Assembly: GCF_004684085.1 (NCBI RefSeq)
Contig: NZ_SRHZ01000055.1
Location: 1-64,000, forward strand
Source: Stenotrophomonas maltophilia
GTDB taxonomy: Bacteria; Pseudomonadota; Gammaproteobacteria; Xanthomonadales; Xanthomonadaceae
DNA: 64,000 bases
Reading direction: 5' to 3'
In this document: piece after piece, positions 1 to 7,734 of the stretch
Layout: every line of letters starts with the position of its first letter
Position numbering within the stretch: position 1 is the first letter of the stretch
Translations under genes and position numbers: made by a program
The notes under the pieces: model-generated
The model's input: the letters and a program-made list of their open reading frames with translations, nothing else
The model's database searches: none
Told to the model about the DNA's origin: nothing

Positions 1-48
1 ATCAAGTCGTTTGTGCACAAACGACTTAATCCCCTCCGTCCCCTTTTC
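1..48. repeat. Truncated copy of a long inverted-repeat element
   Basis: Bases 4-27 form a perfect 24-bp palindrome (AAGTCGTTTGTG and its complement). It is followed by the arm ATCCCCTCCGTCCCCTTTTC, which also occurs in the complete element near 46.25 kb. The left outer arm lies outside the window, so only the centre and right arm are seen. It ends 3 bases before the stop codon of the leftward glutathione transferase gene and may act as its terminator. Confidence 0.8.
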
Positions 49-51
49 TGG

Positions 52-687
52 TTACCGCCAGTCGGTGATGCCTTCGCGGCGGTACACCTCGGCGAACGCC
101 GGGCGTGCCTTCATTGTGATGGCATGCGCCTTGAGCACCGACCAGGTGTCGCTGGGCTTCGGCATGTTGCGCGACCAGCGCATCAGCATCACCAGCATGT
201 AGTCAACCACGCAGGGCGTGGCGCCCAGCAGGTAGGGGCCGTGCGCCTGCAGGTGCGTGGCGGCATGCTGCCAGGCCGCTTCCAGCCGCTGACGTGCCAT
301 CTCGCGGCTCGCCTCGATATTCGCCTCGCCCGCCACCTCATGCGGGTAGAACCAGGCACGATAGGCCGGCTGCAGCGTATTGGCACACCAGAACATCCAG
401 CGGTAGGCATCGGCACGTTGCGGTGTACCTACCGGGGGCAGCAGGTTGGCTTCCGGATGGCGATCGGCCAGGTACAACGCAATGGCCGCCGCTTCGGTCA
501 GTACCAAGCCATCGATCATCAGCGTCGGCACCACACCGGCCGGATTCAGTGCCAGGTACTCCGCCGACTTCTGCTCGCGCGCGTCAAAATCCAGCAGTAC
601 CAGTTCGTGTTCGATGCCCAGCTCGATCAGCAGCCAGTGCACCACCAGCGCGGCGGTACTGGTTGAACCATACAGCGTGGTGCTCAT
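52..687 (-). CDS. Glutathione S-transferase family protein
   Basis: A 211-residue cytosolic protein with the two-domain GST layout. The N-terminal thioredoxin-like half (about residues 1-80) has the VPTLMIDG segment with the cis-proline typical of the glutathione site, followed by LTEAAAIALYLAD, the usual end of that domain. The all-helical C-terminal half fills the rest. GSTs of this length conjugate glutathione to electrophiles or act as thiol transferases; the substrate cannot be read from sequence. The ATG at 687 is the start of the GST fold. It is transcribed leftward alone, with a palindromic element directly after its stop. Confidence 0.88.
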   Translation of the reverse strand: MSTTLYGSTSTAALVVHWLLIELGIEHELVLLDFDAREQKSAEYLALNPAGVVPTLMIDGLVLTEAAAIALYLADRHPEANLLPPVGTPQRADAYRWMFWCANTLQPAYRAWFYPHEVAGEANIEASREMARQRLEAAWQHAATHLQAHGPYLLGATPCVVDYMLVMLMRWSRNMPKPSDTWSVLKAHAITMKARPAFAEVYRREGITDWR

Positions 688-744
688 GCGCGGATCCTGT
701 GTGGATGGATCGGCCGATTATGCGCCCACACGGGCTGTCGCTGC

Positions 745-1080
745 TCAGCCGCAACGGCTCATGCAGGTATCGCGGCTTTCGCTACAGGACATGATCGGTG
801 TGCGTATCGCGCAGTCGTGCGTCTTCAGTTCACAGGAGCGCCGCAGTTCGGGATTGGCGACGTCCTTGCAGCGCTTGTCCGGCGCCGGCACCATCTGTTG
901 TTCACAGCTGAAGTCGTTGCTGCCGATGCTGCCCTTCGCCATGCAGCTGCGGTAGCTGGCCTGGCACTGCATGCGGCACTGCGAGGAGGCGGAGAAATCC
1001 GCACCTTCGTAGGACGACGTTGTGCTGCAGCCGGCCAGGACCAGGAGGAACACAGCCGCGAGGGATCGATGCAGGCGCAT
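745..1080 (-). CDS. Ten-cysteine lipoprotein, copy 1
   Basis: About 111 residues with a lipoprotein signal ending in LVLAGC, so probably anchored in the outer membrane facing the periplasm. The mature part has ten cysteines, beginning C-x3-C-x6-C and ending C-x6-C-x3-CG, a mirrored arrangement. The same ten cysteines, with nearly the same spacing, occur in the neighbouring protein at 1156-1551. An even number beyond the acylated one suggests five disulfides. I do not recognise the family. The ATG at 1080 has AGGA seven bases upstream; a GTG at 1086 would add two residues. Function unknown. Confidence 0.75.
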   Translation of the reverse strand: MRLHRSLAAVFLLVLAGCSTTSSYEGADFSASSQCRMQCQASYRSCMAKGSIGSNDFSCEQQMVPAPDKRCKDVANPELRRSCELKTHDCAIRTPIMSCSESRDTCMSRCG

Positions 1081-1155
1081 GCGCACATCCTAGTGCAGGG
1101 GATGTGTCGACCCTAGCAGACCACGGTTGCTCCTGCATGCACCGGCGCGCCCCAA

Positions 1156-1551
1156 TCAGTACACGGGAATACCGGTATCGGTGCGGACTTCATTCACGGT
1201 GCCGCCGCAGGAGAGGAGGCACTGGGCGTAAGGAGCACTGCATGAAGGAAGCGCCGGGGGACCACAGTAGTTGCCGGCACCGTTGCCTCCTTCGCAGTTG
1301 TGCCGCTGCTTGTCATCGGCGATACCACTGCAACGGCTGATGATCCGGCTCTTCTCGCGTTCGCAGCTCCGCTGCTCCGACTCGCCGCGGGCGCGGTTGT
1401 GGAAGTCGCACGTCGCCTTCTGGCTCTCGCAGACCGACGCGCAGATCTTCCCCGCTTCGTGGGTTGGCGGTTCAACGAAGTAACGCGGCCCGCAGGCGCT
1501 GCACGCCAGCGCAGCGACCAGCAACACGAAAACACGCGACCACTTCAGCAC
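1156..1551 (-). CDS. Ten-cysteine lipoprotein, copy 2
   Basis: A 131-residue predicted lipoprotein (signal ending ALACSAC). It is a diverged paralogue of the product of 745-1080, with ten aligned cysteines: CASVCESQKATC near the start of the mature part and CSAPYAQCLLSCGG near its end. The residues between are otherwise dissimilar and charged. The start is GTG at 1551, preceded by AGGGAG at good spacing. Both copies are read leftward in tandem about 75 bases apart and may be co-transcribed. The cysteine framework implies a small disulfide-stabilised periplasmic domain; no function can be assigned. Confidence 0.75.
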   Translation of the reverse strand: MLKWSRVFVLLVAALACSACGPRYFVEPPTHEAGKICASVCESQKATCDFHNRARGESEQRSCEREKSRIISRCSGIADDKQRHNCEGGNGAGNYCGPPALPSCSAPYAQCLLSCGGTVNEVRTDTGIPVY

Positions 1552-1621
1552 GATGGACTCCCTTCCAATGCGTCAGCCAGCACGTTAGCAGAGCACGTCG
1601 CCCGCGGGCAGGCCGCATACA

Positions 1622-1648
1622 ACAACGGCGCCACAAGAGCGCCGTTGT
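1622..1648 (-). terminator. Hairpin downstream of fumarase gene
   Basis: A perfect 10-bp stem (ACAACGGCGC and its complement) with a 7-base loop lies 21 bases after the fumarase stop. The tail on the leftward strand is only weakly T-rich (TGTATG), so it may be an imperfect terminator or an mRNA 3'-end stabiliser. Confidence 0.45.
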
Positions 1649-1668
1649 CTGAACTGGAACGGGAGGAA

Positions 1669-3186
1669 TTACTCCACCACCACCGGAATCTTGCCGATGC
1701 GGGCCTGCCATTCGCGCGGGCCGGTCTTGTGCACCGATTCACCGGTGGAGTCGACCGCCACCGTCACCGGCATGTCTTCCACGGTGAACTCGTAGATCGC
1801 TTCCATGCCCAGATCGGCGAAGCCGACGACCTTGGCCGCCTTGATCGCCTTGGACACCAGGTAGGCCGAACCACCGACGGCCATCAGGTAGGCCGACTTG
1901 TGCTTCTTGATCGCCTCGATCGCCGCCGGGCCGCGCTCGGCCTTGCCGACCATGCCCAGCAGGCCGGTTTCGCTCAGCACCTGCTCGGTGAACTTGTCCA
2001 TGCGGGTGGCGGTGGTCGGACCGGCCGGGCCCACCACTTCGTCGCGCACCGGATCGACCGGGCCAACGTAGTAGATGAAGCGGCCCTTGAGGTCGACCGG
2101 CAGTTCCTCGCCCTTGTTGAGCATGTCGACCATGCGCTTGTGCGCGGCATCACGGCCGGTCAGCAGCTTGCCGTTGAGCAGCAGGGTCTGGCCCGGCTTC
2201 CAGTTGGCCACGTCTTCCGGCGTGATCGTGTCCAGGTCCACGCGGGTGCCCTTGGACGCGTCGTAGGTCAGCTTCGGCCAGTCTTCCAGCGACGGCGGGT
2301 CCAGCATCACCGGGCCGCTGCCATCCAGAGTGAAGTGCGCATGGCGGGTGGCCGCGCAGTTCGGAATCATCGCCACCGGCAGGTTGGCCGCGTGGGTCGG
2401 GTAGTCGTTGATCTTGATGTCCAACACGGTGGTCAGGCCACCCAGACCCTGCGCACCGATGCCCAGCGCGTTGACCTTCTCGTACAGCTCCAGGCGCAGC
2501 TCTTCGATGCGGTTGGACGCACCACGGGCCTGCAGTTCGGTGATGTCGATCGGCTCCATCAGCGCTTCCTTGGCCAGCAGCATCGCCTTTTCGGCAGTGC
2601 CACCGATGCCGATGCCGAGCATGCCCGGCGGGCACCAGCCGGCGCCCATGGTCGGCACGGTCTTCAGCACCCAGTCGACGATGGAGTCGGACGGGTTGAG
2701 CATCGCGAACTTGGTCTTCGCTTCCGAACCACCACCCTTGGCGGCGACGATGACGTCGACGGTGTTGCCCGGCACCACCTTGACGTTGACCACGCCGGGG
2801 GTGTTGTCCTTGGTATTGATGCGTTTGCCGGCCGGATCGGCCAGCACCGAGGCGCGCAGCTTGTTGTCCGGGTACAGGTAGGCCCGACGGATGCCCTCGT
2901 TGGCCATGTCCTCAACACCCATGGTGGCGTCATCCCAACGCACGTCCATGCCGATTTCCAGGAACACGGTGACGATGCCGGTGTCCTGGCAGATCGGACG
3001 GTGGCCTTCGGCGCACATCCGCGAATTGATCAGGATCTGTGCGATCGCCTCCTTCGCGGCCGGCGACTCCTCGCGCTCGTAGGCGGCGGCAAGGTTCTTG
3101 ATGTAGTCGACCGGGTGGTAGTACGAGATGTACTGCAGCGCGTCGGCGACGGACTGGATGAGGTCTTCCTGCTTGATCGATGTCAC
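1669..3186 (-). CDS. fumA: Class I (iron-sulfur) fumarate hydratase
   Basis: A 505-residue protein that interconverts fumarate and malate in the citric acid cycle. It is the oxygen-sensitive [4Fe-4S] class I type, not the FumC type. The three cluster cysteines are recognisable: Cys66 in RPICQDTG, Cys185 in GAGWCPPGMLG and Cys277 in IPNCAATRHAHF. The C-terminal half carries the beta domain with VGPAGPTTATRMDKF. The reading frame stays open far upstream, but family similarity begins at TSIKQEDLIQS, so the GTG at 3186 is chosen; the upstream ATG near 3226 would add a non-homologous tail. Divergent from the ECF41 sigma factor gene. Confidence 0.93.
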   Translation of the reverse strand: MTSIKQEDLIQSVADALQYISYYHPVDYIKNLAAAYEREESPAAKEAIAQILINSRMCAEGHRPICQDTGIVTVFLEIGMDVRWDDATMGVEDMANEGIRRAYLYPDNKLRASVLADPAGKRINTKDNTPGVVNVKVVPGNTVDVIVAAKGGGSEAKTKFAMLNPSDSIVDWVLKTVPTMGAGWCPPGMLGIGIGGTAEKAMLLAKEALMEPIDITELQARGASNRIEELRLELYEKVNALGIGAQGLGGLTTVLDIKINDYPTHAANLPVAMIPNCAATRHAHFTLDGSGPVMLDPPSLEDWPKLTYDASKGTRVDLDTITPEDVANWKPGQTLLLNGKLLTGRDAAHKRMVDMLNKGEELPVDLKGRFIYYVGPVDPVRDEVVGPAGPTTATRMDKFTEQVLSETGLLGMVGKAERGPAAIEAIKKHKSAYLMAVGGSAYLVSKAIKAAKVVGFADLGMEAIYEFTVEDMPVTVAVDSTGESVHKTGPREWQARIGKIPVVVE

Positions 3187-3267
3187 GGATTGCTCGCTTG
3201 CTGAAGGCTGGCGGGGTAATCCGCCCATTTTACCCCCTCTGCCACCGGGGGTGCCGTTGTACATTCG

Positions 3268-3294
3268 TGTCACGTCCCTGCCTGCTGCGGCGTC
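3268..3294 (+). promoter_or_regulatory. Candidate ECF41-type promoter
   Basis: TGTCACG (3268-3274), a 16-base spacer and CGTC (3291-3294) lie just before the sigma factor start at 3304. From memory, the reported ECF41 target promoter is TGTCACA, about 16 bases, then CGTC, so this is one mismatch from consensus and implies autoregulation. The short distance to the ATG means a very short leader. Confidence 0.65.
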
Positions 3295-3303
3295 CTTGCC
3301 CAC

Positions 3304-4200
3304 ATGAACGCCGAAACTGCCTTCCAGACCCACCGCCCGCGCCTGATGGCCCTGGCCTACCGATTGCTCGGCAGCCGCGCCGACGCCGAAGACGTGGTCC
3401 AGGATGCCTGGCTGCGCTGGTCCGGCGCCGACCCGGCGGCCGTCCGCGACCCCGAGGCGTGGCTGGTCACCACCACCACCCGGTTGGGCCTGGACCGGCT
3501 GCGCGCGGCCAAGCGCGAGCGCGTGCACTACGTCGGCCCGTGGCTGGCCGAGCCGCTGGCGGTCACCCTGGAACCCGATCCGGCGCCTGGCCCGGCGCAG
3601 CTGCATGCGCTGGCCGACGATGTCTCGGTGGCCTTCCTTACACTGCTCGAACAGCTCGGCCCCGAAGAGCGAGCCGCCTTCCTGCTGAAGGAGGCGTTCG
3701 ACCACGACTACCGCGAAATCGCCGACCTGATCGGCCACAGCGAGGCTAACTGCCGGCAGCTGGTGCACCGCGCCCGGCAGCGCCTGCAGGCCGGACGACC
3801 GCGCTTCAACGCCGATGCCAGCCAGCACCGGCAGTTGCTCACCCGCTTCATGGACGCCTCGCAGCGCGGCGACAGCGAGGCGATCCAGGCGCTGCTGCAC
3901 GCCAACGCGCTGCTGGTCTCCGACGGTGGCGGCGTGGTTACCGCGGCCATCCGCCCACTGCTGGGCGCCGAGCGTATCGGCCGCCTGTTCTGGGCCATCG
4001 CCCGCCGCGGCGCGGCACATCCGGCGCAGCTGGGCTATGTCAACGGCGAGCCGGCGATCCTGCGCTTCCAAGGCAATCGCCTGCACTCAATCACCACCAT
4101 CGAAGTGGTCGATGGCCGCATCGCCAACGTGTACAGCGTGCTGAATCCGGAAAAGTTGCCGGACGTTGTCACGCACGGCGACACTGCGGCGTCCTTGTGA
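3304..4200 (+). CDS. ECF41-family RNA polymerase sigma factor
   Basis: A 298-residue extracytoplasmic-function sigma factor with sigma-2 (about residues 8-70), sigma-4 (about 105-165) and a fused C-terminal NTF2/SnoaL-like domain (about 172-290). In ECF41 factors that domain replaces a separate anti-sigma factor and modulates activity. Signature motifs of the group are visible in slightly divergent form: WLAEPL at 80-85 (consensus WLPEP), DGGG at 207-210 and NPEKL at 281-285 (consensus NPDKL). The next gene encodes a carboxymuconolactone-decarboxylase-like protein, the usual ECF41 partner and target. The inducing signal is unknown. Confidence 0.93.
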   Translation: MNAETAFQTHRPRLMALAYRLLGSRADAEDVVQDAWLRWSGADPAAVRDPEAWLVTTTTRLGLDRLRAAKRERVHYVGPWLAEPLAVTLEPDPAPGPAQLHALADDVSVAFLTLLEQLGPEERAAFLLKEAFDHDYREIADLIGHSEANCRQLVHRARQRLQAGRPRFNADASQHRQLLTRFMDASQRGDSEAIQALLHANALLVSDGGGVVTAAIRPLLGAERIGRLFWAIARRGAAHPAQLGYVNGEPAILRFQGNRLHSITTIEVVDGRIANVYSVLNPEKLPDVVTHGDTAASL

Positions 4201-4236
4201 TGAAAGGCGGCCATCGTGGCCGCCGTGGAGCCGAAG

Positions 4237-4686
4237 ATGTCCAACCATGCCTCTCCCCGCGTTCCCTATACCCGCCTGGCTGCCGAGGCCTTCAAGGGCC
4301 TGCTGGCCACCAGCAAGGCGGTGCACGAGAGCTCGATCGACCCTACGTTGATGGAGCTGCTGTTCCTGCGTGTTTCCCAGCTCAATGGCTGCGGGTACTG
4401 CATGGACATGCACGCCACCACGCTGCGCAAAGGCGGCATCGAGCCGCGCAAGCTGGACACCCTGCCCGCCTGGCACGAAAGCCGCTTCTTCGATGCCCGC
4501 GAGCGTGCGGCGCTGGGCTGGGCCGAGGCACTGACCCGGCTGACCGACGGTGCGCCGTCGCAGGCCGCGTTCGATGCACTGGCACCGCACTTCGATGAGA
4601 AGGGCATCAGTGACCTGAGCATGGGTATTGCGGTGATCAATGCCTGGAACCGGCTGGGCGCGGGGCTGCTGCCGCCGCTGCCGTAA
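4237..4686 (+). CDS. Carboxymuconolactone decarboxylase / AhpD-like protein
   Basis: A 149-residue alkylhydroperoxidase-D-like protein. The core carries NGCGYCMDMHA with the CxxC pair Cys52/Cys55 and His59, the thiol-redox centre of AhpD-type family members rather than a true decarboxylase. The ATG at 4237 is chosen because GGAG sits six bases upstream; an in-frame start at 4216 lacks this. It lies 36 bases after the ECF41 gene and probably shares its promoter, matching the recurrent ECF41-COE pairing (carboxymuconolactone decarboxylase, oxidoreductase or epimerase). It may handle peroxides or reactive small molecules; the substrate is unproven. Confidence 0.9.
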   Translation: MSNHASPRVPYTRLAAEAFKGLLATSKAVHESSIDPTLMELLFLRVSQLNGCGYCMDMHATTLRKGGIEPRKLDTLPAWHESRFFDARERAALGWAEALTRLTDGAPSQAAFDALAPHFDEKGISDLSMGIAVINAWNRLGAGLLPPLP

Positions 4687-4716
4687 AGGCGCCCCACCCG
4701 ATCGCCACGATCTGCG

Positions 4717-4740
4717 GTAGATCCACGCCATGCGTGGATG
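4717..4740 (+). repeat. SMAG-type REP palindrome
   Basis: GTAG followed by the palindrome ATCCACGC...GCGTGGAT, the standard Stenotrophomonas SMAG form. It lies in the gap between the AhpD-like gene and the ABC transporter gene. Confidence 0.9.
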
Positions 4741-4747
4741 GGCCGGG

Positions 4748-4833
4748 CCGGATCCCTTCGCTTCGCGAAGGGCTCTGACCCGATGTAGGTCGCTGGGGTC
4801 AGATCCCTTTGCCGTGCAAAGGGATCTGACCCC
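4748..4833. repeat. Two tandem GGGTCAGA-type inverted repeats
   Basis: Bases 4795-4833 form a perfect inverted repeat (GGGGTCAGATCCCTTT, 7-base loop, complement). Just upstream, 4748-4783 is a diverged relative in opposite orientation with a CCCTTCG stem and CTCTGACCCG end. Sequence and length differ from SMAG, so this is a second repeat family. It could attenuate read-through into the next gene. Confidence 0.75.
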
Positions 4834-4894
4834 GGTGCCGGCCACACGGCTGCACTGACCCCACCTGCACGTATCAGGCGCGCACAATACGGGC

Positions 4895-6766
4895 ATGCCT
4901 GCTACCCTCACCGCTGGCGCTGCCGCCGCGAAGAAACCCAGCCTGCGCCAGCGCTTCAAGGCGATGCGCAACCTGCCGCCGTTCCTGCGCATGGTCTGGA
5001 AGACCAGCCCCGTGCTCACCTTCGCCAGTCTTGGGCTGCGCCTGATCCGTGCGCTGCTGCCAGTGGCGATGCTGTACGTCGGCAAGCTGATCATCGATAG
5101 TGCCCTGCACCTGAGCCAGCACGATGCCGGCTTCCCGCCGCTGGGCGAGGCGCTGTCGAGCGGCGTGCTCAATCCGCTGCTGGGCCTGCTGGCGCTGGAG
5201 CTCGGCCTGGCCATCGCCTCGGACCTGCTCGGCCGGCTGGTCAGCTACGCCGATGCCCTGCTCTCGGAACTGTTCGCCAACGTCACCAGCATCCGGCTGA
5301 TGGAACACGCGGCAACGCTGGATCTGGAGGACTTCGAGGACCCGGACCTGCAGGACAAGCTGGACCGTGCGCGGCGCCAGACCATGGGCCGGATGAACCT
5401 GATGAGCCAGCTGTTCGGCCAGGTCCAGGATGCGATCACCGTGGCCAGTCTGGCCATCGGCCTGCTGGTGTACGCGCCGTGGCTGATCCTGCTGCTGGTG
5501 CTGGCGCTGGTGCCGGCCTTCATCGGCGAATCGCACTTCAACGCGGCTGGCTACAGCCTCAACTTCCAGTGGACCCCCGAACGCCGCCAGCTCGACTACC
5601 TGCGCCAGCTCGGTGCCAGCGTGGAAACGGCCAAGGAAGTGAAGATCTACAACCTGCATCGCTTCCTGGTGGAACGCTATCGCAGGCTGTCGGTGGCGCT
5701 GTTCCAGGCCAACCGAGCGCTGGCCCGGCGCCGCGCGTTCTGGGGCACGCTGCTGGCCGCGCTGGGCACGCTGGGGTACTACACCGCCTACGCCTACATC
5801 GCGTGGCGCACGGTGCGCGGCGACTTCTCGATCGGCGACCTGACCTTTCTCGCCGGCAGCTTCCTGCGCCTGCGCCAGCTGTTGGAGGGCCTGCTGATCG
5901 GCTTCTCGCAGGTGGCCAGCCAGGCGCTGTACCTGGACGACCTGTTCTCGTTCTTCCAGATCCAGCCGGAAATCCATTCGCGCGAGGGCGCGGTCCGGGT
6001 GCCACAGCCGATCCGCCAGGGCTTCGTGTTCGAGAACGTCGGTTTCCGCTACCCCGACGCCGAGCAATGGGCAGTCCGCCATCTCGACTTCCAGCTGCAG
6101 GCCGGCGAAGTGCTGGCTCTGGTCGGCGAGAACGGAGCGGGCAAGACCACGCTGGTGAAGCTGCTGGCGCGACTCTACGAACCGGACGAAGGCCGCATCC
6201 TGCTCGATGGCCGCGACCTGCGCGATTACGACCTGGACGACCTGCGCGCCAACCTGGGGGTGATCTTCCAGGACTTCGTGCGCTACAACCTCAGCGCCGG
6301 CGAGAACATCGGCGTCGGTCAGGTCGAGGCAATGGACGACCAGGCACGAATCGCCGACGCCGCACGGCGCGGCATGGCCGAGGAAGTGATCGACGACCTG
6401 CCCGGCGGCTACGACCAGTTGATCGGCCGCCGCTTCAAGCAGGGCGTGGACCTGTCCGGCGGCCAATGGCAGAAGATCGCCATCGCCCGCGCATGGATGC
6501 GCAATGCGCAGGTGATGATCCTGGATGAGCCAACTGCGGCGCTGGATGCGCGCAGTGAGTTCGAGGTGTTCCAGCGGTTCAGGGAACTGGCGGATAATCG
6601 CACCGCAGTGCTGATTTCCCATCGTTTTTCCTCGGTACGCATGGCTGATCGCATCCTGGTGCTGGCCGATGGACGGATCGAGGCCAGTGGCACCCACGCG
6701 CAGCTGATGGCGCAGGGCGGCCGTTATGCCGAGCTGTTCGAGCTGCAGGCGGCCGGTTACCGCTGA
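4895..6766 (+). CDS. ABC transporter, fused membrane and ATPase domains
   Basis: A 623-residue half-transporter. The N-terminal membrane domain has about six predicted helices (residues 30-340) and a long cytoplasmic loop with LEDFEDPDLQDKLDRARRQT, typical of exporter-type ABC proteins. The ATPase domain has Walker A GENGAGKTT (about 410-418), signature LSGGQ (about 521-525) and Walker B VMILDEPTAALD, followed by a switch histidine in LISHRFSS. It would act as a dimer in the inner membrane. No partner gene is adjacent, so a homodimer is likely. Substrate cannot be inferred; lipid, peptide or drug export are all possible. Confidence 0.88.
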   Translation: MPATLTAGAAAAKKPSLRQRFKAMRNLPPFLRMVWKTSPVLTFASLGLRLIRALLPVAMLYVGKLIIDSALHLSQHDAGFPPLGEALSSGVLNPLLGLLALELGLAIASDLLGRLVSYADALLSELFANVTSIRLMEHAATLDLEDFEDPDLQDKLDRARRQTMGRMNLMSQLFGQVQDAITVASLAIGLLVYAPWLILLLVLALVPAFIGESHFNAAGYSLNFQWTPERRQLDYLRQLGASVETAKEVKIYNLHRFLVERYRRLSVALFQANRALARRRAFWGTLLAALGTLGYYTAYAYIAWRTVRGDFSIGDLTFLAGSFLRLRQLLEGLLIGFSQVASQALYLDDLFSFFQIQPEIHSREGAVRVPQPIRQGFVFENVGFRYPDAEQWAVRHLDFQLQAGEVLALVGENGAGKTTLVKLLARLYEPDEGRILLDGRDLRDYDLDDLRANLGVIFQDFVRYNLSAGENIGVGQVEAMDDQARIADAARRGMAEEVIDDLPGGYDQLIGRRFKQGVDLSGGQWQKIAIARAWMRNAQVMILDEPTAALDARSEFEVFQRFRELADNRTAVLISHRFSSVRMADRILVLADGRIEASGTHAQLMAQGGRYAELFELQAAGYR

Positions 6767-6786
6767 GAACGCCTCTCGTTCCGCCC

Positions 6787-6816
6787 AATGAGAACTTGTC
6801 TCATTTGAGATAGAAT
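6787..6816 (+). promoter_or_regulatory. Fur-like palindrome and -10 element before fpr
   Basis: AATGAGAACTTGTCTCATT (6787-6805) is a perfect 7-5-7 palindrome resembling gammaproteobacterial Fur boxes of the GAGAAT-type. It is followed by TAGAAT (6811-6816), a good -10 hexamer. The palindrome covers the expected -35 position, so the bound factor would probably repress. Fur is my inference; another redox or metal regulator is possible. Confidence 0.55.
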
Positions 6817-6846
6817 CACCCCCGACGACTTTCGATAGATACGCCC

Positions 6847-7626
6847 ATGTCCTCCGCTTTTGGCGCCGAAACGGTGCTTGAGGTCCGTCACTGGACCGAT
6901 GCCTACTTCAGCTTCACCCTCACCCGCGACAGCGGTTTCCGCTTCGAGAACGGCCAGTTCGTGATGATCGGCCTGGAAACCGAGGCGCGGCCGCTGCTGC
7001 GTGCGTATTCCATCGCCAGCGCCAACTGGGAAGAGCATCTGGAGTTCTTCAGCATCAAGGTGCAGGACGGCCCGCTGACTTCGCGCCTGCAGCACATCAA
7101 GCCGGGCGACAAGGTGCTGGTCGGCAAGAAGCCCACCGGCACCCTGCTGATCAGCGACCTGCACCCGGGCAAGAACCTGTATCTGCTGGGCACCGGCACC
7201 GGCATGGCACCGTGGCTGTCGGTGATCAAGGATCCGGAAACCTACGAGCGCTTCGAGAAGGTGATCCTGTGCCACGGCGTGCGCTACGAGAAGGACCTGG
7301 CCTACCGTGACTATTTCGAGAAGGAACTGCGTGAGCACGAGTTCCTCGGCGAGATGGTGGGCGACAAGCTGCTGTACTACCCGGCCGTCACCCGCGAGCC
7401 GTTCGCCAACCAGGGCCGCCTGACCCAGCTGATGGAAAACGGCGAGATGCAGCGCACGCTCGGCCTGCCCGAGCTGAACCCGGAGAACGACCGCGCGATG
7501 ATCTGCGGCAGCCCGCAGATGCTGGCCGACCTGCGCAGCGTGCTCGATGCCCGTGGCTTCCAGGTCTCGCCGCGCATCGGCCAGCCGGGCCACTACGTGT
7601 TCGAGCGCGCGTTCGTCGAGAAGTAA
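6847..7626 (+). CDS. fpr: Ferredoxin-NADP(+) reductase
   Basis: A 259-residue cytosolic FAD enzyme that moves electrons between NADPH and ferredoxin or flavodoxin. The FAD-binding half contains RAYSIASANWEEHLEF, the RxYS flavin motif. The NADP-binding half starts at LLGTGTGMAPWLS and includes MICGSPQML near the C-terminus. The end, HYVFERAFVEK, matches the bacterial Fpr subclass, in which residues extend beyond the aromatic position that caps the flavin in plastid enzymes. Fpr commonly supports iron-sulfur cluster repair, iron release from bacterioferritin and oxidative-stress defence. That fits the Fur-like palindrome about 40 bases upstream. Confidence 0.94.
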   Translation: MSSAFGAETVLEVRHWTDAYFSFTLTRDSGFRFENGQFVMIGLETEARPLLRAYSIASANWEEHLEFFSIKVQDGPLTSRLQHIKPGDKVLVGKKPTGTLLISDLHPGKNLYLLGTGTGMAPWLSVIKDPETYERFEKVILCHGVRYEKDLAYRDYFEKELREHEFLGEMVGDKLLYYPAVTREPFANQGRLTQLMENGEMQRTLGLPELNPENDRAMICGSPQMLADLRSVLDARGFQVSPRIGQPGHYVFERAFVEK

Positions 7627-7734
7627 GGCGTGGGGCACCCGCCCCGCCCTTTCTACGCGGCCTGTTGCGTACCTTGCGTATTACCGGCATCGTCCTCCTC
7701 ACAGGGGCCGATGGCCCTGCTGGGGAATTCACGG

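Noticed and set aside
3187-4086. Upstream extension of the fumarase frame by about 300 codons
   Set aside because: It runs antisense through the ECF41 gene, has no fumarase similarity, and the family start is at 3186.
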